A program made the position numbers and the translations under genes. Below are positions 1 through 6,794 of a stretch of DNA of 10,978 bases, piece by piece. Numbering within the stretch: position 1 is the stretch's first letter; each line of letters starts with the position of its first letter. This stretch comes from Pseudomonadota bacterium (GTDB lineage Bacteria; Pseudomonadota; Alphaproteobacteria; Caulobacterales; Caulobacteraceae), in NCBI GenBank assembly GCA_023436945.1, contig JAEZHG010000052.1, forward strand, positions 1 through 10,978, in the 5' to 3' direction. The notes beneath the pieces were generated by a model. That model did no database searches, had not been told where the DNA came from, and saw nothing but the letters and a program-made list of their open reading frames with translations.

Positions 1-2
1 GC

Positions 3-455
3 GCGGTGGCTACCGCCATCGGTTCGCTGTCGTGGATTTTCGCGACGCCGGACGAGCCGATCTATTTCCTGGTCCTGCGCGGCATCATCATGGGCGTCGC
101 CTTCTCGGCAAACGTCATGTTCGGCATGTCGATGCTGAACGACGCGATGGAACTGGATGCACACCGTACCGGTATGCGCCGTGAAGGCCTCTATGCCGCC
201 TTCTACAGCTTCGTCGAAAAGTTCGGTTACGCCCTTGGTCCGGCAGCCGTTGGCGCGGCCCTCAGCATGGCGGGCTTCGACAAGACGGCCCGTGTGACGG
301 CTGAAAACTACGATGCTGTCCGTCAGGCTGCGCTTCTGGGTGTCAGCTACATCCCGACGGCCTGCGCGATCATCGCTGTGATCCTGCTGTCCATGTACGG
401 GCTGAACGAGAAAGAGCTGGCGAAGGCTCGCGCCACCAGCAAGCTCCAAGAGTAA
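3..455 (+). CDS. GPH-family (MFS_2) sugar/cation symporter, C-terminal part
   Basis: This is the 3' end of an inner-membrane transporter; the reading frame runs open off the left edge, so the GTG at 6 is not a real start. The visible part has hydrophobic segments characteristic of the last transmembrane helices. It also has a stretch typical of the glycoside-pentoside-hexuronide (melibiose-type) symporters: an acidic D-A-M-E-L-D, then T-G-x-R-R-E-G-L-Y-A and a following F-V-E-K-x-G-Y-A-L-G-P segment. That family couples uptake of sugars, glycosides or related organic solutes to H+ or Na+. The protein ends with a short charged cytoplasmic tail. The TonB-dependent receptor follows on the same strand after a 121-base leader, so the two may handle the same ligand at the inner and outer membrane. 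The substrate cannot be told. Superfamily assignment is firm; the narrower family is likely. Confidence 0.85.
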   Translation, partial: AVATAIGSLSWIFATPDEPIYFLVLRGIIMGVAFSANVMFGMSMLNDAMELDAHRTGMRREGLYAAFYSFVEKFGYALGPAAVGAALSMAGFDKTARVTAENYDAVRQAALLGVSYIPTACAIIAVILLSMYGLNEKELAKARATSKLQE

Positions 456-479
456 AAGAACTCAAATCCACAAATAATA

Positions 480-525
480 TCCGACCACCGATAATAATCT
501 TTAAACATAAAGAACGGTGGTCGGA
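480..525 (+). promoter_or_regulatory. Nested inverted repeat in the leader of the TonB-dependent receptor
   Basis: TCCGACCACCG (480-490) is perfectly repeated inverted as CGGTGGTCGGA (515-525). Inside the 24-base AT-rich spacer a second perfect inverted repeat, TCTTTA (498-503) and TAAAGA (508-513), surrounds the loop AACA. As RNA this would be an 11-bp stem, an asymmetric internal loop (7 bases against 1), and a 6-bp stem with a tetraloop. No T-run follows, so it is not a classic terminator of the upstream symporter gene. It could be a protein operator, a structured 5' UTR or an mRNA processing site. The repeat is seen directly; the role is inferred. Confidence 0.6.
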
Positions 526-576
526 ACGTTGTCTAGGCTCTCTGTCATGTGGCGGCGAGAAGGGGAAGTTTTGCCG

Positions 577-3060
577 ATGTCAAAGTTGAATAAAGTTTCA
601 GTTGGGTTGATTGCCCTGCTGTCTAGCGTTTCTACCGTTGCTTTGGCTCAAGAGGCTCAGCCTCAAGAGGAAGTCTCTCGCCTTGACGAGATCGTTGTGA
701 CTGCCCGTAAGGTCAGCGAACGTGCTCAAGACGCACCTGTTGCCGTTAGCGCCCTGAGCGCAGAGGCTCTGGAGCGCAAGTCCATTGAGGGTCTGGAAGA
801 CGTGGCCGCACAGGTCGTCGGCTTCTCGTTCGAGAACTACTCGGGCGGCCTCGGTGCGCCGACCATGCGCGGCATGACCCAGACCCGTCTGACCAATCCG
901 GTCCAGAACGTCGCCACCTTCCTGGACGGTGCCTATCTGCAGCGCTCCTATATGCTGGACGCCTCGCTGGTCTCGATGGAACGCGTCGAAGTCATCAAGG
1001 GCCCGCAATCGGCGACCTATGGCCGTAACGCCTTCTCGGGTGTCGTGAACTATGTGCTGAAAGAGCCGGGCGATGTCTTCTCGGGCAACGTCTCGACCAC
1101 CATCGGCAGCGATGATCGTCTGGACTATGGCTTCAGCGTCGATGGCCCGCTGGTCGAAGGCGTCCTGAATGGCTTGCTGGCTTACGGCTATAGCGAGTTC
1201 GACGGCACGTGGGAAAACCAGCACGCTCTGGCCAACGAAAAGGGTGCCAACACCCGTGGCAACCTTGGCGGCTACGAGAAGGACGCTTGGCTGGCCAAGC
1301 TGAAGTTCACCCCGCACGACCGTATCAGCATCGGCCTGACCTATCTCCGTAACGAGATGGATAACGAAACCCAGCCGAACTACGTACTGGGCACCTCTTC
1401 GCCGACCTCGACCGTCAACTCGCTGAACTGCTCGCCTCTGCCGGCTATCGGTGCGACCACCGGTGTTGAAAATCGTCTGTTCTGCGGTGAGTTCTCGCCC
1501 AATCCGGTTATCGTTCCGGGCACGCAGCGCAAGGACGGCATCGTGATCGACCCGCGCCAATACGGTGCGCGCGGTATGTCGGAAGTCAAAATCGCCAATG
1601 TCGAGTTCTATGCAACCGACGACCTGACGCTGTCCTACCAGTACAGCAACACCTTCGGTGACGTGTCGTCGCGCGGCGGTGGCGGCTATGACCCTGAACA
1701 CCCGACGCTGGACGACGCAGCCTTCGCAGCCATGTCTGCGGCTGATAAGGCTCTGTACGGCGGCTATGTGAACATGGTTTCGACCGACTCGCAGCCGATC
1801 GGCTATCTCGAAGGCAAGCAGCACGACATTCGCGTTGTTTACACCGGCTTTGACCGTCTGCGTCTGAGCGCAGGTGTCAACATGTGGGAAGTCGAGACTG
1901 CAGAACAGGCTCGCACCGAGGTTGGCCTGAAGAACACCATGAACGACATGGTCATTCTTCAGCAGTTCACCGACCTGCTGCGTTCTGAAGAAGGCATCAG
2001 CTACTTCGCTTCGGCCGAGTTCAATGTGTCGGACAAGTTCAAGATCGCCGTTGAAGGCCGCTACACCGACGAGACCCAGGCCCTGAACGACTTCCGCGCC
2101 AGCGTTGCCAACCGCAACAATGACCGCGGCTACTATCAGGAACGCGACTTCACCTACTTCACCCCGCGTCTGACCGCTGACTACAAGCTGTCCGACAACA
2201 ACGTGCTCTATACCTCGATCGGTAAGGGCGTGAAGGCTGGCGGTTTCAACGGTGGTCCGTACTTCTTCGCCTCGCAGTGCCCGCCTTCGCCGACCGCACT
2301 GACCTGCCCGAACGGTATGAACACCGCCCAGCAGTCGTATGAGCCGGAAGAAAACTGGACCTACGAAATCGGCTCGAAGAACGACTTCCTCGACCGCACC
2401 CTGCGTCTGAACGTCTCGCTGTTCTACGTTGATTGGTCGAACCTGCAGATCACCGCAGCACGTCACGACACCGGCGTGGCTCCGGGGCTGCCGTCGCCGT
2501 CGCTGATGTCGAACGTCGGTGGTGTGGAAGTGAAGGGCATCGAGGTTGAAGGTCAGTGGATGCCGACCAACAACATCCGCGTCGACTACGGCGTGTCCTA
2601 CTCGAACGCGACCTACACCGACGACTCGGTTTCGTTCCGCTTTGCCAACGCCCAGAACTGCGATGGCATCGTCTGCCCGACCGCAGCTCAAGGCACCGGC
2701 ATCGGTGGTAACCAACTGGAGCGCAGCCCGGCTGTAGAGGCCCAACTGGGTCTCGAATATTCCGACAGCCTGTCGAACGGCTGGGACTGGTATGTTCGCG
2801 GTGACGCTGACTACCGCTCCAAGCAGTATGTGGACGAGTTCAGCCTGGCATGGGCTCCGGCCCGTACCCTGATCAACCTGCGTGCAGGTCTGACGGCCGG
2901 TCGCTACACCGCCCAGATATGGGCCAAGAACCTGTTTGACGAGCAGTATGTCTCGAACGCCATCTTCACCATCGGTGTTGCAGGCGGTCGCTCGGCAGGT
3001 TACGTGCCGTTCCTCGGCGAGCGTCGCACCGTCGGCGTGACCCTGAAGGCCAGCTTCTAA
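577..3060 (+). CDS. TonB-dependent outer-membrane receptor
   Basis: 827-residue gated outer-membrane channel that imports a large or scarce ligand using TonB-ExbBD energy. The N-terminus is a Sec signal peptide (residues 1-24, cleavage after V-A-L-A). A TonB-box-like D-E-I-V-V-T-A follows at 37-43. The plug domain spans roughly 50-165 and carries M-R-G, F-L-D-G-A-Y, and the hallmark V-E-V-I-K-G-P-Q-S-A-T-Y-G-R-N-A. The remainder is a beta-barrel ending in a C-terminal Phe, as expected for BAM-dependent insertion. The barrel has N-L-F-D-E-Q-Y near its end. I chose ATG 577 rather than the GTG at 517 because AGGGGAAG (561-568) lies at proper spacing, the signal peptide starts there, and the GTG lies inside an inverted repeat. 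Six cysteines occur as three close pairs (285/303, 568/577, 695/700), probably in extracellular loops. The first 60 or so codons are noticeably more A/T-ended than the rest. Ligand unknown; iron-siderophore and organic-substrate receptors cannot be separated here. Confidence 0.95.
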   Translation: MSKLNKVSVGLIALLSSVSTVALAQEAQPQEEVSRLDEIVVTARKVSERAQDAPVAVSALSAEALERKSIEGLEDVAAQVVGFSFENYSGGLGAPTMRGMTQTRLTNPVQNVATFLDGAYLQRSYMLDASLVSMERVEVIKGPQSATYGRNAFSGVVNYVLKEPGDVFSGNVSTTIGSDDRLDYGFSVDGPLVEGVLNGLLAYGYSEFDGTWENQHALANEKGANTRGNLGGYEKDAWLAKLKFTPHDRISIGLTYLRNEMDNETQPNYVLGTSSPTSTVNSLNCSPLPAIGATTGVENRLFCGEFSPNPVIVPGTQRKDGIVIDPRQYGARGMSEVKIANVEFYATDDLTLSYQYSNTFGDVSSRGGGGYDPEHPTLDDAAFAAMSAADKALYGGYVNMVSTDSQPIGYLEGKQHDIRVVYTGFDRLRLSAGVNMWEVETAEQARTEVGLKNTMNDMVILQQFTDLLRSEEGISYFASAEFNVSDKFKIAVEGRYTDETQALNDFRASVANRNNDRGYYQERDFTYFTPRLTADYKLSDNNVLYTSIGKGVKAGGFNGGPYFFASQCPPSPTALTCPNGMNTAQQSYEPEENWTYEIGSKNDFLDRTLRLNVSLFYVDWSNLQITAARHDTGVAPGLPSPSLMSNVGGVEVKGIEVEGQWMPTNNIRVDYGVSYSNATYTDDSVSFRFANAQNCDGIVCPTAAQGTGIGGNQLERSPAVEAQLGLEYSDSLSNGWDWYVRGDADYRSKQYVDEFSLAWAPARTLINLRAGLTAGRYTAQIWAKNLFDEQYVSNAIFTIGVAGGRSAGYVPFLGERRTVGVTLKASF

Positions 3061-3083
3061 GTCCAGTAGCGTTGTAAAAGAGA

Positions 3084-3119
3084 AGCCCCTGCTGCGGTAA
3101 TCGCGGCAGGGGCTTTTTT
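3084..3119 (+). terminator. Rho-independent terminator of the receptor gene, possibly bidirectional
   Basis: A 13-bp stem (3084-3096 with 3102-3114, one T-G wobble) closes the 5-base loop GTAAT and runs directly into six T residues (3114-3119). It sits 24 bases past the receptor stop. On the opposite strand the stem is followed by TTCTCTTTT, a weaker U-rich tail, and the convergent alpha/beta hydrolase gene ends at 3121. The same hairpin may therefore end both transcripts. Confidence 0.92.
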
Positions 3120-3120
3120 C

Positions 3121-4032
3121 TTAGACCATATCCAACGACAGATGCCGGTATCGGGCAGAGGTTGGACGTGGTCTCTTGCCCTCACTCCATTGGCGCAGAA
3201 AATCGATCAGCACGGCATTTGTCTCGAACAGGGCAGGGCGCTGTGCCTCGGCCTTGTGGCCCTCTGACAGACGGCAGATCAGACCGCCAAAATAGTGATC
3301 GACGCCTTGGCCGATGACCTGCCAGCGATCACCACCACTTCCCGTTTCATAGCCCGCGATGTGCTGTCGCCAGTCGTCGATAAAGCCCGGCAGGATGTCC
3401 TGTGTACCTGTGACCGTCAGGGCTGGCAGCTGCACGGTTTCCCATGCATTGAGCGGTACCAAACCCTCGCGCGGAGCGGGAGGCGACACAGTAATCACGG
3501 CGCTGACTGCGGGATGGGGGGTGGCCGTGGCGGGCTGATTGACGGATTGCACCACCGTGGCACCGGCAAGGGACATGGCTACCACGGCGCCGAAGGAATG
3601 GCCCATGGCGCAGACCCTTTGCCAGTCAGGCCTGACACCCAGCTCAGCACAGGCGTTCTCTATCGCTGCGGTGTGCTGGAGCGGCAGAGACAGATCCGCA
3701 ACGCGGCTGTTGAACAGGCCTTGCGCGGGTATTCTGTCAGGATCAGCAGGGCCGCCCGCATCCAGATGGTCGACGGCCATCACCACAGAGCCAGCATCCG
3801 CAACGGGCTTTAGCATCGCGTCGTAGAGGTCGGCGGTAGAGTTGGCACCATGCGAGAACAGCACCACAGGCAAGGGATTGGCTTGCGGTGTCGGCGCAAT
3901 GATCCGCACGCGGGTTGATCGTCCATCCGGGTGGGACAGCAAAACGGATCGAGCGAATGCGGTATGCGCAAAAGCCTTGAGTGGCATGGCCATCAAGGCG
4001 GCACCGGAAAACAACAGGCCTCTTCGGTTCAT
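3121..4032 (-). CDS. Exported alpha/beta hydrolase (esterase/lipase-like)
   Basis: 303-residue serine hydrolase, probably periplasmic. The N-terminus M-N-R-R-G-L-L followed by a hydrophobic, Ala-rich stretch looks like a twin-arginine signal with cleavage near A-F-A (residues 20-27). The fold is marked by an oxyanion-type L-F-S-H-G-A at 58-63 and the nucleophile elbow G-H-S-F-G at 144-148 (Ser146). The likely acid is Asp212 in T-G-T-Q-D-I-L and the likely catalytic His is His246 in G-V-D-H-Y-F-G. This arrangement resembles the PAF-acetylhydrolase/chlorophyllase/dienelactone hydrolase-like group, which cleave esters. The frame is open to 4131, but AGGAG (4039-4043 on the complement) is six bases from the ATG at 4032 and only three from the ATG at 4035, so I start at 4032. 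It points away from the serine hydrolase at 4170 and converges on the receptor. The exact substrate is not recognisable. Confidence 0.88.
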   Translation of the reverse strand: MNRRGLLFSGAALMAMPLKAFAHTAFARSVLLSHPDGRSTRVRIIAPTPQANPLPVVLFSHGANSTADLYDAMLKPVADAGSVVMAVDHLDAGGPADPDRIPAQGLFNSRVADLSLPLQHTAAIENACAELGVRPDWQRVCAMGHSFGAVVAMSLAGATVVQSVNQPATATPHPAVSAVITVSPPAPREGLVPLNAWETVQLPALTVTGTQDILPGFIDDWRQHIAGYETGSGGDRWQVIGQGVDHYFGGLICRLSEGHKAEAQRPALFETNAVLIDFLRQWSEGKRPRPTSARYRHLSLDMV

Positions 4033-4169
4033 CATGGGCTCCTGAAACGATCTGGAACCTATGCTGCATGGTGATGGGTGCGTTCGGTTCCCATCCACGC
4101 GATTGGCCGACTGGTGGATGAAGCCAAACAAGTCGCGAGCGGGTTCGATTGTGCGGGTTTCATATCCTT
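4033..4169. promoter_or_regulatory. Divergent intergenic region between two exported hydrolase genes
   Basis: 137 bases separate the two outward-facing starts, so both promoters should lie here, although I cannot pick convincing -35/-10 boxes. Short overlapping inverted repeats are present: GATGGG (4073-4078) with CCCATC (4090-4095), and GGAACC (4054-4059) with GGTTCC (4086-4091). The two share their right arm and would be mutually exclusive. At six bases each they could be chance; a shared operator is only a possibility. Confidence 0.4.
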
Positions 4170-5306
4170 ATGACCCGCGCCTCATCCTATCTCGACCGTC
4201 GTCAACTTCTGGCAGCCGTGGCTGCTACGGCGGGTGTGCTGCCGCTAAACAGCGCCTTTGCAGTAGAGGGCCAGCCCGTCCTTATGAAACTGTCGGGCGG
4301 TGGTCGCGGCATCGCTTGGCCAAGGCCTGACGCCGGATTGCCGCACGATCTTGCCAGCCAACTTGTCGGGATTTCTCAAGCCCATGGTCATCGGGCCTTG
4401 CTGGTCTGGCACAGGGGCGAGCTGTTGCTCGAGGACTATGGGGCAGACGACAGTGCCGATACCGCAATGCCCGGCTTCTCGATGGCCAAGACGGTACTGG
4501 CCCTGATGTATGGCGCGGCATGTGACCGAGGGATAATTTCAAGCCTTGAAGAGCCCGTTTCGGTCCAAATCCCTGAATGGCGTGATGATCCGCGCGGGAA
4601 ACTGACGCCTCGGCAATTGCTTCAGATGCGCAGCGGGCTGAAGCTCTATTCTCTCGCACGCGGTGAGCCGGAGGCCATGATCATGGCGAGCGGAACGCGT
4701 GCGACTGAGACGGCTCTGGCCACGCCCTTGGACAGCGCGCCGGACAGCCGCTTCCTTTATGCCAATGTGAACAGCCAGATCGCAGGCCTCTATCTGTCAC
4801 GCGCCATCATGGCCCATACGGGGCTGACCTATGCGCAGGCCCTGGAGACGTGGCTGCTTAAGCCCATGGGCGTTGGCGAGATCAATATCGAGTATGAGCG
4901 CGAGGGCGGTCATCAGCGTTATTTCGCTGGGATACATGCTTCGCCGCGCAACTGGCTGGCATTGGCGCTTGCTGTACTCATACCCCGCGAACAGGGCGGG
5001 GCGGTCAGCCGGAACTGGCTTGAGACCCTGTCGGCACCATCACTACATCCCCAGTACGGCCTGCATATCTGGCGCGGTCAGGCATGGCAGGCCCAGCGTC
5101 ATTATGGTGATCCCTCGGGCATGACAGTGCCGACACTGGAGCCCTATATCGCCGAGGATATGCTGGTTCTGGACGGTGCAGGGGGACAGAGGGCCTATGT
5201 TTCGGCCAGCCGTCAGTTGGCGATTGTTCGCATGGGCCAGCCATCATGGACGTGGGAGGATTCCGCCCTGCCAAACCTTGTCACCCGCTATCTCGATCAG
5301 GGTTGA
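4170..5306 (+). CDS. Exported serine hydrolase, class C beta-lactamase/NylB-like fold (first of a tandem pair)
   Basis: 378-residue penicillin-binding-protein-like serine hydrolase. The family includes class C beta-lactamases, esterases such as EstB and 6-aminohexanoate-oligomer hydrolases. The leader has D-R-R-Q-L-L (residues 9-14), a hydrophobic run and an A-F-A cleavage site (29-31), which fits Tat export. The catalytic S-x-x-K is S-M-A-K at 104-107 (Ser104 nucleophile, Lys107 base), and the Y-x-N motif is Y-A-N at 197-199. The expected R-Q-L-L-Q-M-R-S-G-L strand lies between them (148-157). In place of a K-T-G triad there is D-G-A-G-G-Q at 335-340 before A-Y-V-S, as in NylB-like members. 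I prefer ATG 4170 over TTG 4149 because the Tat signal begins there, although neither has a strong Shine-Dalgarno. A paralogue follows after 88 bases. Antibiotic resistance is unlikely; amide or ester cleavage is the reasonable call. Confidence 0.88.
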   Translation: MTRASSYLDRRQLLAAVAATAGVLPLNSAFAVEGQPVLMKLSGGGRGIAWPRPDAGLPHDLASQLVGISQAHGHRALLVWHRGELLLEDYGADDSADTAMPGFSMAKTVLALMYGAACDRGIISSLEEPVSVQIPEWRDDPRGKLTPRQLLQMRSGLKLYSLARGEPEAMIMASGTRATETALATPLDSAPDSRFLYANVNSQIAGLYLSRAIMAHTGLTYAQALETWLLKPMGVGEINIEYEREGGHQRYFAGIHASPRNWLALALAVLIPREQGGAVSRNWLETLSAPSLHPQYGLHIWRGQAWQAQRHYGDPSGMTVPTLEPYIAEDMLVLDGAGGQRAYVSASRQLAIVRMGQPSWTWEDSALPNLVTRYLDQG

Positions 5307-5366
5307 ACCTCCGTCACGCGAACATTTCCCATCTGAAGGATGGCTCGTCCCGCAGCTTGGCTAAGC

Positions 5367-5389
5367 TTCTTTTCCTAAAGGGAAGAGGA
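5367..5389 (+). promoter_or_regulatory. Hairpin covering the ribosome binding site of the second serine hydrolase
   Basis: TTCTTTTCC (5367-5375) can pair with GGAAGAGGA (5381-5389) over nine base pairs, two of them G-U, around the loop TAAAG. The right arm is the Shine-Dalgarno for the ATG at 5395. A small stem directly upstream, AGCTT (5354-5358) with AAGCT (5363-5367), shares one base with it. The pairing is seen directly; an effect on translation is inferred. Confidence 0.45.
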
Positions 5390-5394
5390 TTGTC

Positions 5395-6585
5395 ATGCTT
5401 CGTTATGCCGTTTCGCTGGCTGCAATGGCCGCAGTGACCATGGGATGCGCGCCTGTAATGGCGTCGGAACCATGGGATGACGAGGCCGTCTATCAGCGTC
5501 GTTTCGAGGAAAACCGCGGCGCTCCGCGTGAGGGCTATGATACTCTGGAACCTGTTGCCGGTGTTCAGGGCAGACTGCCTGTGCGCGCCCGACCGACCAT
5601 TCCGACAGCCAGTCTCGATGCGGCAGAAGCCTATGCTGCCAGCCACAACAGTCAGGCGTTTCTGGTCTGGCGTGATGGACAGTTGGAGCGCGCCACCTAT
5701 TTCGGTGACGCCGATGCCGAGACCAAAATCATCTCGCGCTCCATGGCCAAGCCACTGTCGTCGCTGGCGATTGGCCGCGCCATCGAAATGGGCAAAATCG
5801 CCTCTCTGGACCAGAAGGTCAGCGACTTCATCTACGAGTGGAAAGACACCAAGCGCGGCGAAATTCTGGTCCGTCACCTGCTGGATATGAGTGCAGGTCT
5901 GCTGGCGCAGTCGCAAAGCTCCGAGCCGTCCAATATCTGGAGCCGCACCTATCTGCACCCGCGCCATGACGAGATCATCATCGCCGAATACCCGCTGACC
6001 CACGCACCGGGCACCAGCTACAACTACAACAATGCGACTGCCGATCTTGTGGCCGTGGTTATCGAGCGCGCAACGGGTGTGCGTTATGGCGACTTCGTCT
6101 CTCAGGAAGTCCTGAAGCCGATCGGTGCCATGGGCGGCGATATCTGGGTTAACCGTCCGGGCGGGACGGCCCACTCGGGCTGCTGCATCCTGCTTCCGGC
6201 GGAAAGCTGGATGCGCATGGCGGTGCTGCTGATGCAGGACGGCGTATGGGAAGGCCGCCGTCTTCTGCCGGATGGCTATGTGCAAGAGATGCGCACACCC
6301 ACCAAGGCCAACCCCTATTACGGGCTCGGCGTCTGGGTGGCTGGCGAATACACCCAGCGTCGCGGTTTTGCAGGGCCGAACGTTCCGGGCGGCGTGCTGC
6401 ACAGCCAGCCCTATAAGGCTGATGATGTCAGCCTATTCGACGGCAACTCCAATCAGGTTGTCTATATGATCCCGTCGCAAAATCTGGTGGTTCTGCGTAT
6501 GGGCCATGCCCCGCAGCGCAATCCGGAGTGGGACAACTCCATCCTGCCGAACCTGATTTTGGATGGTATCGCGTCCAGCCAATAA
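5395..6585 (+). CDS. Exported serine hydrolase, class C beta-lactamase/NylB-like fold (second of a tandem pair)
   Basis: 396-residue paralogue of the preceding gene with the same order of motifs: an L-V-W-x-x-G-x-L strand (90-97), S-M-A-K at 116-119 (Ser116, Lys119), R-H-L-L-D-M-S-A-G-L (160-169), and Y-N-N at 211-213. The shared C-terminal block ends V-L-R-M-G, then N-S-I-L-P-N-L. Unlike its neighbour it has an ordinary Sec signal peptide ending V-M-A (residues 21-23) and no twin arginine. H-S-G at 260-262 lies too early to be the K-T-G equivalent; the later F-D-G-N-S-N-Q (348-354) occupies the position of G-x-G-G-Q in the first copy. The start is clear: GGAAGAGGA (5381-5389) is five bases from the ATG. 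The two copies are probably co-transcribed and likely differ in substrate. The hydrolase family is confident; the bond cleaved is not known. Confidence 0.9.
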   Translation: MLRYAVSLAAMAAVTMGCAPVMASEPWDDEAVYQRRFEENRGAPREGYDTLEPVAGVQGRLPVRARPTIPTASLDAAEAYAASHNSQAFLVWRDGQLERATYFGDADAETKIISRSMAKPLSSLAIGRAIEMGKIASLDQKVSDFIYEWKDTKRGEILVRHLLDMSAGLLAQSQSSEPSNIWSRTYLHPRHDEIIIAEYPLTHAPGTSYNYNNATADLVAVVIERATGVRYGDFVSQEVLKPIGAMGGDIWVNRPGGTAHSGCCILLPAESWMRMAVLLMQDGVWEGRRLLPDGYVQEMRTPTKANPYYGLGVWVAGEYTQRRGFAGPNVPGGVLHSQPYKADDVSLFDGNSNQVVYMIPSQNLVVLRMGHAPQRNPEWDNSILPNLILDGIASSQ

Positions 6586-6610
6586 TCGTCTCTGCCGACA
6601 GGCGGATACC

Positions 6611-6634
6611 AGCCCTCCCTTCGGGGAGGGCTTT
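6611..6634 (+). terminator. UUCG-tetraloop hairpin, probable terminator of the serine hydrolase pair
   Basis: AGCCCTCCC (6611-6619) pairs perfectly with GGGAGGGCT (6624-6632) around the very stable C(UUCG)G loop, 26 bases past the stop. Only three T residues follow before TGTCGTT-like sequence, so termination may be partial or the hairpin may mainly protect the 3' end. Confidence 0.7.
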
Positions 6635-6794
6635 GTCGTTCAGGCCTGACCGTAGGGTGAGCATTCGCTTCTGCGAGGGCGCGAACCCAATGGGTCTTTG
6701 ATTATCTACGCTCAATGATTTCAGGGGCTTGCCTGCGGTCCTTTGGCTTTAGAGCGAATGAGCGCAGGGTTGTAACTTAAGGATACGCCTTCCC

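Noticed and set aside
517..576. GTG 517 as the receptor start
   Set aside because: It would put 20 polar residues before the signal peptide and lies in the inverted repeat; ATG 577 has a better ribosome binding site.
598..2745. 715-codon open frame antisense to the receptor
   Set aside because: It lies fully inside a clear receptor gene, has no recognisable domain and low-complexity composition, and is a by-product of G/C third-position bias.
5443..5448. Lipobox-like T-M-G-C in the second serine hydrolase leader
   Set aside because: Met at -2 and Thr at -3 fit a lipobox poorly, and a good signal peptidase I site (V-M-A) follows.
6172..6180. H-S-G as the K-T-G triad equivalent of a beta-lactamase
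   Set aside because: It lies about 50 residues after Y-x-N, too early in the fold; the later D-G-x-x-x-Q region is the better counterpart.
5314..6402. 362-codon minus-strand open frame opposite the second serine hydrolase
   Set aside because: The plus-strand protein has complete family motifs and a good ribosome binding site; the antisense product shows nothing recognisable.
6662..6760. CATTCGCT and AGCGAATG as a paired regulatory repeat before the flavoprotein gene
   Set aside because: Eight bases separated by 83 is weak and easily due to chance; no supporting context.
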